Part shown: positions 17,469 through 25,806 of the stretch, one piece after another
Layout: the number at the start of each line of letters is the position of its first letter
How positions within the stretch are numbered: the stretch's first letter is position 1
Source: CAG-698 sp964385755
Lineage (GTDB): Bacteria; Bacillota_I; Bacilli_A; ML615J-28; CAG-698
DNA: 64,000 nucleotides
Assembly: GCA_964385755.1 (NCBI GenBank)
Contig: CAYLPZ010000006.1
Span: 1 to 64,000 of the forward strand
Direction of reading: 5' to 3'
The notes under the pieces: generated by a model
What the model was told of the DNA's origin: nothing
The model's database searches: none
The model's input: the letters and a program-made list of their open reading frames with translations, nothing else
Position numbers and translations under genes: made by a program

Positions 17469-19622
17469 TTATGGTTCAACAATTACTGTGCCACCAGCAA
17501 CAGTTACTAAGCTTATATAGTCACTATATGCTGCGTTACCAGCACCGCCTTCGTTATTACCTTGATCATCTTGGCTTCCATTATCAACCCATACTGCATT
17601 AACAGAATCAGTCAAAACAGCACTAATGTCAACATTTTCTAATGTAATTTGAGCTCCTGCTGTTGATCCAACTAGAATTGCAGCCTTTTTAGCTGAGTCA
17701 AATGTTGAATTCTTAACTGTTAATTTTGTTAATTGACGATCTGCTTTTGTTACATATTGGTCAGAAATCTTAATTGCTCTACCAACACTTTCTTCAGTTG
17801 TAATAGCACAACCATTCATTTCAACATTAACACCAGCACATAACCATAATGCATAAAGATCTCCTTCAATGTTAATATTAACATTTGTCATAGTAACTTC
17901 TTTTCCAGCATTATTTACAGCTACTGGACTATTAAAAGTAACATTTTCTAATACCCAGTCACAATCAGCAAGTTGAATATCTGCGATATTCCAAGTATCA
18001 GAAAAAGTAGTAGTTCCCTTAACTGTACCATTTTTAATTGTAACAGTAGCAGCACTATTTTTAGCACCTAGACCTAGCATATAACTAGATTCAATCTTTA
18101 AAGATTTACCATTTAAGTCAATAACTACTTCTTGAGTTTCATTACCACCCATGCGGTTAATTCCACCAACTCCACTTGTTCCAAGATTAGCTATTGAAAC
18201 TACAAGATCTTGACCTAATGTTACTTTAATTATTTTTTCATTAACTGTTAATGATTTTTCTAATTCAGAAGCACTATAAACTGTTGTTTCTAAAGCAATA
18301 GTTACATTTGAAGCATTATTAGTTGCATCTGGAACAAATCCAGTTCTTCCAGAAACAATTGCACCTGCAGAAGCATAAGTTTTAACAGTTGCATATTTTA
18401 CAATTGAATCTGAAATAACGTTTCCAGTAACTGTACAACCAGTTAAAACAATAGTTCCTACAACACCACCGATGTCACGATTACCTTTAACAGTAGTATT
18501 AGAAACAGTGTTTAAAGAAAGTTCACCCGCATTTATAAATCCTACGATTCCACCAATCTTATCACCATTAGCATCATCATTCATATTAATACCAACAACT
18601 GTAGAATTATTTACGCTACAACCTTTTACTGTTCCAGAAAGATAACCAGCTACAACACCAACATAGTGACTGCCTGTAACATTTGCATTTTCAAAGTTAA
18701 CATTTTTAACTACTACGCCAGTAGTGTTTTCAAGCCATCCAAAGAAACCAGAAACAACATATTCAGAATTTGATGGATTGTTAACTGTCATATTTTTAAT
18801 TGTATTGTCTTGTCCATCAAAAGTGCCTTGGAATTGTGTAGCACCAGTTTGTCCAATTGGATTCCATTCGATACCAGCTAAATCAACATCATTCATAAGT
18901 TTTACAGTTTTACCTGCATAATTATTACCACGTTCATTTAAACTCTTTTCAAATAATACTAAGTCAGTAGCATTATAAAGTAATACTTCATTTGCAGCAG
19001 CATTTTCAACAACTGTATTACCTTGAACAGCTTTAACTGAGAATGCAACTTTACAAGTTTTACCTTGATATTGATTTCCAGCAGTAGTTGGTAATTCAAC
19101 AGTAACAGTTGTTCTTTCAACTTCACCTTGTTGTGTTAAAACAGCCCAATTACTAACTGCAGTCATACCATCAAAAGTTTGAGCTGCTTCGCTACCTCTT
19201 TGTAAAGTAATTACTAATCCAGTAAATAAGTCAAAGCCTTCTAACATTTCTAATTTTGTTTGATATTGAACTGTAACATTACTTAAATTTTCAACAACTA
19301 AATCAAAAGATACTTTATCACCAGGAGTCATTTGATTGAAAGCTAGTTCATTATTAACAACAGAAACGGTGCCACCATTTTTGAAATTTGTTTCATTTGC
19401 AGCATTTGTTGCATCACTAACTGTTCCATTTACATTAATTAGAGTTGGAGAATATAATTCTACGCTTTCTACAAATGCGTTTACGTCTACTTTACCAGAG
19501 CTAATTGATACATCTACTCTACTTTCATCAGTGAATAATGCAAATGTTCCACCAATTAGAAGCATTAAGCTAAGTACTAATGTTAGTACAGAAGTTAAAA
19601 TAATTCTTGTTTTGTTTTTCAT
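17469..19622 (-). CDS. Large secreted protein with SipW-type signal peptide
   Basis: A 717-residue exported protein. The N-terminus (SLMLLIGGTFALFTDESRV) matches signal peptides cleaved by SipW-type peptidases, as in TasA/camelysin. Residues of about 30-205 look like a TasA/CalY-type beta-sandwich. From about 225 onward come GLUG-like and beta-helix repeats (GGIVGFINAG, GGVVGTIVLTG), then parallel beta-helix coils to the end. It is probably a surface or matrix component. The ATG at 19622 has AAAGGG at good spacing; the ATG at 19637 has no ribosome site. It lies last in the SipW locus, possibly with its own promoter (TATAAT near 19660). Confidence 0.88.
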   Translation of the reverse strand: MKNKTRIILTSVLTLVLSLMLLIGGTFALFTDESRVDVSISSGKVDVNAFVESVELYSPTLINVNGTVSDATNAANETNFKNGGTVSVVNNELAFNQMTPGDKVSFDLVVENLSNVTVQYQTKLEMLEGFDLFTGLVITLQRGSEAAQTFDGMTAVSNWAVLTQQGEVERTTVTVELPTTAGNQYQGKTCKVAFSVKAVQGNTVVENAAANEVLLYNATDLVLFEKSLNERGNNYAGKTVKLMNDVDLAGIEWNPIGQTGATQFQGTFDGQDNTIKNMTVNNPSNSEYVVSGFFGWLENTTGVVVKNVNFENANVTGSHYVGVVAGYLSGTVKGCSVNNSTVVGINMNDDANGDKIGGIVGFINAGELSLNTVSNTTVKGNRDIGGVVGTIVLTGCTVTGNVISDSIVKYATVKTYASAGAIVSGRTGFVPDATNNASNVTIALETTVYSASELEKSLTVNEKIIKVTLGQDLVVSIANLGTSGVGGINRMGGNETQEVVIDLNGKSLKIESSYMLGLGAKNSAATVTIKNGTVKGTTTFSDTWNIADIQLADCDWVLENVTFNSPVAVNNAGKEVTMTNVNINIEGDLYALWLCAGVNVEMNGCAITTEESVGRAIKISDQYVTKADRQLTKLTVKNSTFDSAKKAAILVGSTAGAQITLENVDISAVLTDSVNAVWVDNGSQDDQGNNEGGAGNAAYSDYISLVTVAGGTVIVEP

Positions 19623-19764
19623 TTTTTTCCCTTTCATTTTTAAATTAATTTTTATAATTAATTATACATCAAATGTTAGATTCTCAATTCGCTATAAATC
19701 TTTCAATAAGACTGACAGTATAATTAATTATTAACAGTATGATATATAAGTAATTTTAATGTGA

Positions 19765-20388
19765 TTATTCTTGAGTAATTTGAATCGCGTTAACTAATAA
19801 GTCAAACATAACTTCTTGATTTTGTGCTTCGTTATTTGTTGCAAGATGTTCGAATACAATTTTCACAACAAATACTTTCGCATTATCATTTTTAGCCATT
19901 GTTTGAGAATCAATAACTACTTGTCCATCATTTTCATATTCTGATAAAAATCCTTTATCAACACCATCAACATAAACTTTTAATTGCTCTGCTAATGCAT
20001 TATTAACACTCGTAAGCTTGATAATTACATCATACTCAAATGCGACATCGCCATTATTTGAAATTTTCATAGTAGCTTCATAGCTTGTTCCAGGAACAAC
20101 TTTTTCACCTTCAGAAACATCAAATACATTATCATCTTGAGTATTTGAATCTGTAAAATCGACAACTGTATCTGAAGAGTTTGTAATTAAATAACCAGTT
20201 TGACTGTCCAAAATAGTTTTGTTTAGATTAATACGCTCTAACTTAACATCTAATGAACCAGCAGTAAGATGATTATCTACTGATACGCTATCGCTCCATA
20301 ATGCATATGTACCAGCTATAAGCATTGTTACGCATAATAAAATAATTACGCTTGATGCTAAAAGTACTGACATTTTGCTTTTCTTCAT
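19765..20388 (-). CDS. TasA/camelysin-like secreted protein
   Basis: A 207-residue protein with a SipW-type signal peptide (LLCVTMLIAGTYALWSDSVSV) followed by a beta-rich domain with the motif VVPGTSYEATMKISNNGDV, typical of TasA/CalY-like proteins that assemble into surface fibres. GGAGG precedes the ATG. It lies downstream of the sipW-like gene and the 46-aa membrane protein gene, which suggests that the peptidase matures it. Fibre formation is inferred from the family. Confidence 0.9.
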   Translation of the reverse strand: MKKSKMSVLLASSVIILLCVTMLIAGTYALWSDSVSVDNHLTAGSLDVKLERINLNKTILDSQTGYLITNSSDTVVDFTDSNTQDDNVFDVSEGEKVVPGTSYEATMKISNNGDVAFEYDVIIKLTSVNNALAEQLKVYVDGVDKGFLSEYENDGQVVIDSQTMAKNDNAKVFVVKIVFEHLATNNEAQNQEVMFDLLVNAIQITQE

Positions 20389-20447
20389 TAATATATCCTC
20401 CTTCCCAATTTATTCAGTTAAGTAAATTTCTTAATCATTTTAATTAA

Positions 20448-20588
20448 TTATTTATCATTAATTTCACTATTAATTTTTCTTTTTCTTCTTTCTTTTATTT
20501 TATCTATTAAATCTAATGATAGAACAAACATACTGAAAGCTGCCATAATAAATGCGATTATGATAAATATAATAATAACTGTTTTCAT
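20448..20588 (-). CDS. 46-aa single-pass membrane protein
   Basis: A small gene between the signal peptidase and the TasA-like gene: ATG preceded by TAAGGAG and a clean TAA stop. Residues 3-27 form one hydrophobic helix (VIIIFIIIAFIMAAFSMFVL), followed by a strongly charged tail (DKIKERRKRK...). It sits nine bases after the sipW stop, so it is co-transcribed. No family recognised. Its place suggests an accessory factor for SipW processing or fibre export, which is inference. Confidence 0.75.
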   Translation of the reverse strand: MKTVIIIFIIIAFIMAAFSMFVLSLDLIDKIKERRKRKINSEINDK

Positions 20589-20597
20589 AATTTCTCC

Positions 20598-21395
20598 TTA
20601 ATTATTGTTTTTTTCTTCAGTATCTTTTCTAGACTCTTCTTCATAATTACTAATATTTTTAGCTTGTAACTCCGCAAGTTGTTTTTTTAGTTCTTCAATT
20701 TCATTTGCTTGTTTTTGTTCTCTTTCAAATGCAAGTTGTTTTTTGTCTTTTGATAATAACTTAACAATTTTTATAATTTCATAAATCATAATGGCTAGAC
20801 ATGGTACTATTATCAAAGAAATAATACCAATAGTTGATTTTAACGCATGAACTAACAAACCTAAAAAATAACTTTGGCCAACTACTTTTCCAATAACATA
20901 GTTAGGACTTTCTTCAATTGATGTATCAATAATTTGTGTTAATAGATTAGTGTCATAATCTTTATTATCGCCTTCTAAAGTAATAATAAATCCTCCTGAT
21001 TCTTTTTCTTTAATATCTGTAATTCTATGAGTAATTGTTTCTTGTTTTGTATAGACATATTTAAATGTGAGTACATCTCCAATAGAAAGTGCTTTATACC
21101 AATTTTCTTTTTCTTGATCATCTTCAGGAGCAACTTCAATAAATACGCACGATTTAATTGGAATACTTTTTATGTCAAATTCACTTACATCAGTAAACTC
21201 ACACTCATTCATTGAATCAGATCTAACAAATCGTAATTGATATCCAAAGACTGTAGCAGTACCATCATCATCTTTCTTAGAAGTTATAGTAATGATTAAA
21301 GTAAATAAAGCTAAAATCACTATTATAAAAAAAACTACATTTCCTATAATACTAAATATCTTAGATAATTTTGATTTTTCTAAAGGTTCTTTCAT
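20598..21395 (-). CDS. sipW: SipW-type (ER-type) signal peptidase I
   Basis: A 265-residue membrane peptidase of the S26B group. One N-terminal helix (about 16-37) is followed by the catalytic domain: nucleophile S61 (VRSDSM), H123 in ITHRI (replacing the Lys of ordinary bacterial enzymes) and the Asp in LEGDNKDYD. A second helix (about 190-212) is followed by a coiled-coil tail rich in Glu, Lys and Gln (about 218-265) that ordinary SipW lacks. It should cleave the TALW/TFAL-type signal peptides encoded next to it. Third-to-last gene block in the locus; the 157-aa gene precedes it by 17 bases. Confidence 0.93.
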   Translation of the reverse strand: MKEPLEKSKLSKIFSIIGNVVFFIIVILALFTLIITITSKKDDDGTATVFGYQLRFVRSDSMNECEFTDVSEFDIKSIPIKSCVFIEVAPEDDQEKENWYKALSIGDVLTFKYVYTKQETITHRITDIKEKESGGFIITLEGDNKDYDTNLLTQIIDTSIEESPNYVIGKVVGQSYFLGLLVHALKSTIGIISLIIVPCLAIMIYEIIKIVKLLSKDKKQLAFEREQKQANEIEELKKQLAELQAKNISNYEEESRKDTEEKNNN

Positions 21396-21412
21396 TTTTA
21401 TTTTCCTTTCAA

Positions 21413-21886
21413 TTATCTATATTCAGCTAATAAATCAATATAAAATGAAACACTTGTTTTCTGAGATTCATTTCCAACATCCTTAGGCATTGTGTAAGAA
21501 ATATTAATAGTAGTAATATTTTCTCCAATAATTAAAGCATCACCATTAAATAATTCACTCAATTTTTTTTGTATTGAAACATTATTTGCTTTAATATCTA
21601 CGATAATAAAATCTTTTAATAATCCACCATCATCTTTATGAAATTTTAATTTTATTTCATAATCACTTGCTTTTTTGTCATTTATATTTATTTTGTAATC
21701 TAATGTTTTCCCTGGATATAAGCCACTAATATTTGCTTTGAATGTCTCTGCTGAATTTCCATCAATTACAACTTCCACATTTTCTCTTAAATCTGAATGG
21801 GCATTTATTTTCAGATAATATGCACAAAGGATAATTGTCATTACATTAATGATTACAATTAAAATAAGTTTCTTAAAATTACTCAT
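21413..21886 (-). CDS. Exported protein of the SipW locus
   Basis: A 157-residue protein with an N-terminal hydrophobic helix (about 7-24) and a beta-rich extracellular domain. Features such as SGLYPGKTLDYKININDKKA and ISYTMPKDVGNES recall the TasA/CalY-type fold (PG-type loop followed by a conserved Asn/Asp turn), but the signal lacks the usual ALW/ALF cleavage site. It is the first gene of the locus, upstream of sipW, so it may be an anchor or minor subunit of the surface fibre. Weak ribosome site (AAGGA). The assignment to the fold is tentative. Confidence 0.7.
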   Translation of the reverse strand: MSNFKKLILIVIINVMTIILCAYYLKINAHSDLRENVEVVIDGNSAETFKANISGLYPGKTLDYKININDKKASDYEIKLKFHKDDGGLLKDFIIVDIKANNVSIQKKLSELFNGDALIIGENITTINISYTMPKDVGNESQKTSVSFYIDLLAEYR

Positions 21887-21921
21887 ATATTATTCCTTAT
21901 CCTATTCTTTATAAAAAAGCG

Positions 21922-21934
21922 AAAAAAAAAAAAA
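21922..21934. repeat. Homopolymer A13 tract in a divergent promoter region
   Basis: Thirteen consecutive A on the plus strand, 36 bases upstream of the first gene of the SipW locus and inside the gap between divergent transcripts. The tract forms part of an imperfect A/T hairpin around TTTTTCG. Confidence 0.9.
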
Positions 21935-22024
21935 AGAAATAATTTTTCGTTTTTCTTTCCAACCTTTCCCCATTATAATATACACTCTCCACCCGAAAAA
22001 AGTCAAGAATTATTTTCTCTTTTT

Positions 22025-22054
22025 TTGTAAAATCTTGTAAGAAAATGGTATTAT
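22025..22054 (+). promoter_or_regulatory. Possible promoter of the 130-aa gene
   Basis: TTGTAA (22025-22030), 18-base spacer, TATTAT (22049-22054), about 60 bases before the start codon at 22114. Confidence 0.4.
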
Positions 22055-22113
22055 TTATTGTTTTTTTCACTAGATTAAATTATAATAAATTTATACCTAT
22101 TTATGGAGGATCT

Positions 22114-22506
22114 ATGGCAAATAATTATATAATCAATTATTTTCTCAAAGATTTAGATAAAAACGAACAAAATTATTTAATTGATATGCTTAAAGATATG
22201 CCTCAAGAGTATATTATGATTATGAGGGAATATGATGGTTCTTATCAGGATTTAATTAATTATGGATATGTTAAAGATAAAGAACATTTTGATACTATAT
22301 TATGTACTATACGTACAAAACTAAAACACTACAACGAAGAGTTGGATAAATATAATATTAATAAATCATTACGTTTTAAAATTGATGACTTATCAGCTTC
22401 TATTGCATTATTAGTGTTAGTGTTTATTTTACTTCCTGAAAGCAAATGTGAAGAATATTATCATACTATAATAAATCATCCTAATTTTAATCCAAATAAT
22501 TATTAA
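22114..22506 (+). CDS. Protein of unknown function next to the SipW locus
   Basis: A 130-residue protein and one of the few plus-strand genes. GGAGG lies four bases before the ATG at 22114, which fixes the start; a longer reading from 22045 has no ribosome site. The first 80 residues are helical, with a possible helix-turn-helix (DGSYQDLINYGYVKDKEHFDTI). Residues 99-112 are hydrophobic (ALLVLVFILLP), perhaps a membrane helix. It is transcribed divergently from the SipW locus, a typical position for a regulator, so a membrane-linked regulator is possible. No family is recognised. Confidence 0.7.
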   Translation: MANNYIINYFLKDLDKNEQNYLIDMLKDMPQEYIMIMREYDGSYQDLINYGYVKDKEHFDTILCTIRTKLKHYNEELDKYNINKSLRFKIDDLSASIALLVLVFILLPESKCEEYYHTIINHPNFNPNNY

Positions 22507-22569
22507 CATTTAATTAATAATCTAATCTTAATTGCCCTTTTAATAGAATACTTTTTTCACAAAAAATGT

Positions 22570-22598
22570 TTTACTCATTTACAAAATCATGATACAAT
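22570..22598 (+). promoter_or_regulatory. Promoter of a decayed membrane-protein gene
   Basis: TTTACT (22570-22575), 17 bases, TACAAT (22593-22598). AGGAG follows at 22622, then the broken reading frame. The expression signals have outlived the gene. Confidence 0.5.
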
Positions 22599-22627
22599 AA
22601 ACATACTTTATAATAATTCTTAGGAGA

Positions 22628-22796
22628 ATAACTAAGAAAACAATTATTTCAATAGTAATTATGCTTATTGTGGCGATTGTGGTATCTTGGAACTACGATA
22701 TTGCCTTCTGAAACAACAGTTATCTTGTTTACAATGATTGCGGGTGTTTCGTGTACTATTTACGTTATTGATAGCAATAATAAACATAACAAATAA
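22628..22796 (+). pseudogene. Frameshifted small membrane protein gene
   Basis: After AGGAG, the frame from 22628 reads ITKKTIISIVIMLIVAIVV-SWNYD, a transmembrane helix, then hits TGA at about 22708. In the next frame the reading continues as ILPSETTVILFTMIAGVSC and ends NNKHNK before TAA at 22796, giving a second helix. Joined, the two parts make a sensible two-helix protein of about 56 residues. There is no ATG, GTG or TTG at the expected start, where ATA is found. Start loss plus one frameshift point to a pseudogene. A sequencing error is the alternative. Confidence 0.6.
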
Positions 22797-22906
22797 GATT
22801 AGGACAGCTTTTAGGTGTATAATTTTACAATTGTAGGAAAAATTTAAAAGGATAACTCACTATATTTTGCAAGTAAAGTAGATTTATTTTTGTATAACAA
22901 AAAAAT
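22797..22906. other. Non-coding remainder of the 22.5-23.0 kb gap
   Basis: No coding frame, RNA gene or repeat seen. It leads into the bidirectional terminator at 22907. Confidence 0.5.
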
Positions 22907-22938
22907 AAAGAGTAGCGAAAATTATGCTACTCTTTTTT
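22907..22938. terminator. Bidirectional terminator
   Basis: AAGAGTAGC, 8-base loop, GCTACTCTT, with a T run on the plus side and a T-rich run on the minus side. It can end the pseudogene transcript and the convergent nitroreductase gene. Confidence 0.75.
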
Positions 22939-22994
22939 AATTTCCTTAAAATTTCTATAAGAGATAATCATCATGATAAGTTCTAATTTAACTA

Positions 22995-23642
22995 TTAATC
23001 TATCTTTCTTCCTGAACCAATTTCAAAATGGTACTTTACTATACCCAAATCAAGTTTTGTATAAAATCCTCTTTTTGCTATAAACGATACTTTATCACCA
23101 TCTAATGTTATTGCAAACTTTTGTTGATTCATAGCAGTTGGTGCAAGAAGTGCTGCATTAACTCCTTTTTCAAACCATTGTGGTGCGTTTTTCACACTAG
23201 TAACTTCATCATATTTCTTAGACTTATGTGCTAAACCTTGCGTTGAACCATATCCTAATGCTATAACAACATATAATTTTTCATTATTAGCTATGATAAA
23301 TGCGTCTTTTACTTTTTTATATGATAACGCAACCCAACATGTGTTAAGTCCAAGCATTTGTGCTTTTAATACTATTTTTTCACCATAATATCCGATTTTT
23401 TCATCTTCATCTTTTTTTCCAATTAATGCTATATAATTTGTAACATTATTAAATTTACCATAATGTGCTAAAAAACAGTCAAAAGCTTTAGGTTCATTAG
23501 TTACTAATTGAAAATGAAATCCACTTTCTTCGTTGCAATTATCAATATACTTTAACAAATTATCACATAATTCTTTTTCAATGGGTTTATCAATGTAACT
23601 TCTAACCGAATGTCTACTTGTAATAGCATCTAATATATCCAT
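22995..23642 (-). CDS. Nitroreductase family protein
   Basis: A 215-residue FMN-dependent oxidoreductase. The N-terminus ITSRHSVRSYIDKPIE is the classical FMN-binding start (R-x-S-x-R-x-[FY]). The second half, with AALLAPTAMNQQKFAITL, matches the TM1586-type nitroreductase group. It reduces nitro, quinone or related compounds with NAD(P)H; the natural substrate is unknown. Single gene with its own promoter, an operator-like palindrome and a terminator. GGAGG precedes the ATG. Confidence 0.9.
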   Translation of the reverse strand: MDILDAITSRHSVRSYIDKPIEKELCDNLLKYIDNCNEESGFHFQLVTNEPKAFDCFLAHYGKFNNVTNYIALIGKKDEDEKIGYYGEKIVLKAQMLGLNTCWVALSYKKVKDAFIIANNEKLYVVIALGYGSTQGLAHKSKKYDEVTSVKNAPQWFEKGVNAALLAPTAMNQQKFAITLDGDKVSFIAKRGFYTKLDLGIVKYHFEIGSGRKID

Positions 23643-23662
23643 TTCCTGACCTCCTTATACAT

Positions 23663-23675
23663 AACGATTATCGTT
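23663..23675. promoter_or_regulatory. Operator-like palindrome upstream of the nitroreductase
   Basis: Perfect inverted repeat AACGAT-T-ATCGTT, between the -10 and the ribosome site of the nitroreductase gene, where a bound repressor would block transcription. Confidence 0.55.
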
Positions 23676-23678
23676 TTT

Positions 23679-23708
23679 ATTATATATAAAAATATTCCTA
23701 ATAAACAA
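23679..23708 (-). promoter_or_regulatory. Promoter of the nitroreductase gene
   Basis: Minus strand: TTGTTT (23703-23708), 18 bases, TATAAT (23679-23684). Confidence 0.6.
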
Positions 23709-23782
23709 ACAATGCTTAAATAAATTTTATAGAATTATTTTGTTAAATTTTCAATCTTAATTATTAATATATTTAATGTGAA

Positions 23783-25084
23783 TTATGTTATTTTCTTATT
23801 TATTCCTTTTTGCGCAGGACCATCGAGTAGATTTCCATCACTATCATATCTTGAGCCATGGCATGGGCATTCCCATGTTTTATCTATCTTATTATAGTTA
23901 AGTGCACACCCTAAATGGGCACATCTAGGTTTTTTAAATGTTAATAGATTTTGTATAGCATTTATCATATTATCAGCTAACTGTTTATTGATAACAAACC
24001 TTCTAGGATTAACAAGTTTATTTTGCTTCTTACCTTCCATTAGTTCGATTATAATTTTCGAGCTAAGATAAGCCCAAGTAAATCCCCATAAGCCAAAGCC
24101 TGTTGCAATAAAATAGTTTTGATGAAATAAATCATATCTACCAATGTATGGAACTTTATCTAATGAAAAACAATCTTGTCCACTCCAATAATAGATTATC
24201 TCTTTACCTTTTACTATTTTATTAACTTTGTCTTTAAAATTGTAATTTTCATAATCTTTAGTAAAGCGATCATTTCCACCTATTATAATATTATTTTTGT
24301 AACCTCGAAAGTAAATTCCATCATCTTCAATGTCACAATACGTACCATCAATATTGATATCTTTAACATATGCGACATATGATCTTTTTTGGTTTATTTT
24401 CATAAATGAAAAAGTAGATTTATTTAATATTGGATAATTAGTTGCAATAATCAAATATTTAAATTTAATTTTATATTTTTTATCTGTTATTGCAATATTG
24501 TTGTTTATCTTAATTATTTTTGTATTTTCATAAATATTTAAATTTTCAGACAAACATTTCACAAGCTTTAATGGATTTATTTCAGCCTGCCTTTCATATG
24601 TCAATCCTAAAGTAATTGGAACATCAAGAGGAACATTTTTTACCTCTTTAGCTTTATAGCCTAATTGTTCTAATGCCTTTTTTTCATTTTTTATTATATC
24701 TTCATTCTTATGTGAATATAAAGTTGCATCACATAATTTAAAATCAAAATCAAATTTCTTTGCTAATTTTTCATAATACTCAATTGCTTCTAAGTTTAAA
24801 TCAAGATACTCTTTTGCTTTATTAATGCCTTTTTCTTTAATTAAATCTTGATATAATGTTTCTTGAAAAGCAGTAATAAACGCAGTCGTATTTCCAGTTG
24901 TTTTTGAAGCAATTTTGTCTCTTTCAACTAATATATAATTTTTATTTCTTTTTGAAAGTTCATAAGCACATAAAATACCTGTTATTCCACCACCAATAAT
25001 TAGGACATCCGTTTCTTCATCGTTTGTTAAAGTTTCAAAAGATGGAAGTGAAACTGTATTTTTCCATAAAGAATTATTCTCCAA
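23783..25084 (-). CDS. FAD-dependent oxidoreductase with C-terminal Rieske domain
   Basis: About 433 residues. The N-terminal Rossmann motif IIGGGITGILCAYEL opens a DAO-type FAD domain (to about 350). The C-terminal part carries a Rieske [2Fe-2S] site, CAHLGC...CPCHG, giving the required two Cys and two His. Proteins of this YhfW-like layout are widespread in Bacillota but their substrate is not established. The start is uncertain: TTG at 25084 has GGTGA at good spacing, while GTG codons at 25093-25096 are possible and add up to four residues. Single gene, tightly after the GNAT gene on the same strand. Confidence 0.9.
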   Translation of the reverse strand: MENNSLWKNTVSLPSFETLTNDEETDVLIIGGGITGILCAYELSKRNKNYILVERDKIASKTTGNTTAFITAFQETLYQDLIKEKGINKAKEYLDLNLEAIEYYEKLAKKFDFDFKLCDATLYSHKNEDIIKNEKKALEQLGYKAKEVKNVPLDVPITLGLTYERQAEINPLKLVKCLSENLNIYENTKIIKINNNIAITDKKYKIKFKYLIIATNYPILNKSTFSFMKINQKRSYVAYVKDINIDGTYCDIEDDGIYFRGYKNNIIIGGNDRFTKDYENYNFKDKVNKIVKGKEIIYYWSGQDCFSLDKVPYIGRYDLFHQNYFIATGFGLWGFTWAYLSSKIIIELMEGKKQNKLVNPRRFVINKQLADNMINAIQNLLTFKKPRCAHLGCALNYNKIDKTWECPCHGSRYDSDGNLLDGPAQKGINKKIT

Positions 25085-25137
25085 AAATATCACCACTTTT
25101 ATTATTTACAAGTAAAAGTGATTTTATAAATTTAATA

Positions 25138-25746
25138 CTAATTTTTATAGATTAATGTTTCAGGATGAGAAAAATTAAGTATTATTTTCTTCTTAGGGTT
25201 TATTAATAAATTCATAGTTCCTTGTTCTTTTGTGTTCATTAATGTATCCATTGTTAGAGATCTATATGGTTTAAAACCACATTTTTCTTGTACTCTTTTT
25301 GATTGATTATTGAAATTAAAATAACCACAAGTAAGAAAATCATAATTTAAATCATTAAATAAATAATCAATTACCGCTTTGACTGCTTCAGCCATTAACC
25401 CATGTCCCCAATAATCTTTACTTAATACAAAACCGATTTCTCTGCCTTGATAACCATTAAATTCAGTTAATGTATCTTCCATTCCATATTTTTCAATGCC
25501 GAGGGAACCAATTACTTTATTTTTTGATTTGATTATGATTGCGAAAACCTTATCTTCTTTTATGAATATTTCAAGTATTTCTCTTGATTTTTCAATATTC
25601 TCATGATGGTTCCAACCAGCCATCTCTCCTACTCCAGCTTCTTTAGCGTATTCATAAAAATCATCTAAATCATCATAATTAAAACTTCTTAAAATAAGTC
25701 TTTCTGTTTCTATTACTTTTCCATTTATATTAAATTTTGCATTCAT
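25138..25746 (-). CDS. GNAT acetyltransferase (RimJ/RimL type)
   Basis: A 202-residue N-acetyltransferase. It shows ERLILRSFNYDDL at the start, the acetyl-CoA loop around YWGHGLMAEAV, and NNQSKRVQEKCGFK near the end, as in the RimJ/RimL-like branch that acetylates ribosomal proteins, amino acids or drugs. The substrate cannot be inferred. AAGGA lies upstream of the ATG. The C-terminal 25 residues after GFK are longer than usual. Confidence 0.9.
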   Translation of the reverse strand: MNAKFNINGKVIETERLILRSFNYDDLDDFYEYAKEAGVGEMAGWNHHENIEKSREILEIFIKEDKVFAIIIKSKNKVIGSLGIEKYGMEDTLTEFNGYQGREIGFVLSKDYWGHGLMAEAVKAVIDYLFNDLNYDFLTCGYFNFNNQSKRVQEKCGFKPYRSLTMDTLMNTKEQGTMNLLINPKKKIILNFSHPETLIYKN

Positions 25747-25774
25747 TTTATAATCCTTTTTTATATCTATATTA

Positions 25775-25806
25775 AATAAAAACTTCCTATTTATAAAGGA
25801 AGTCTT
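25775..25806 (-). terminator. Terminator of the 315-aa lipoprotein gene
   Basis: Minus strand: ACTTCCT, 8-base loop, AGGAAGT, then TTTTTATTT. It overlaps the stop region of the lipoprotein gene. Confidence 0.75.
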
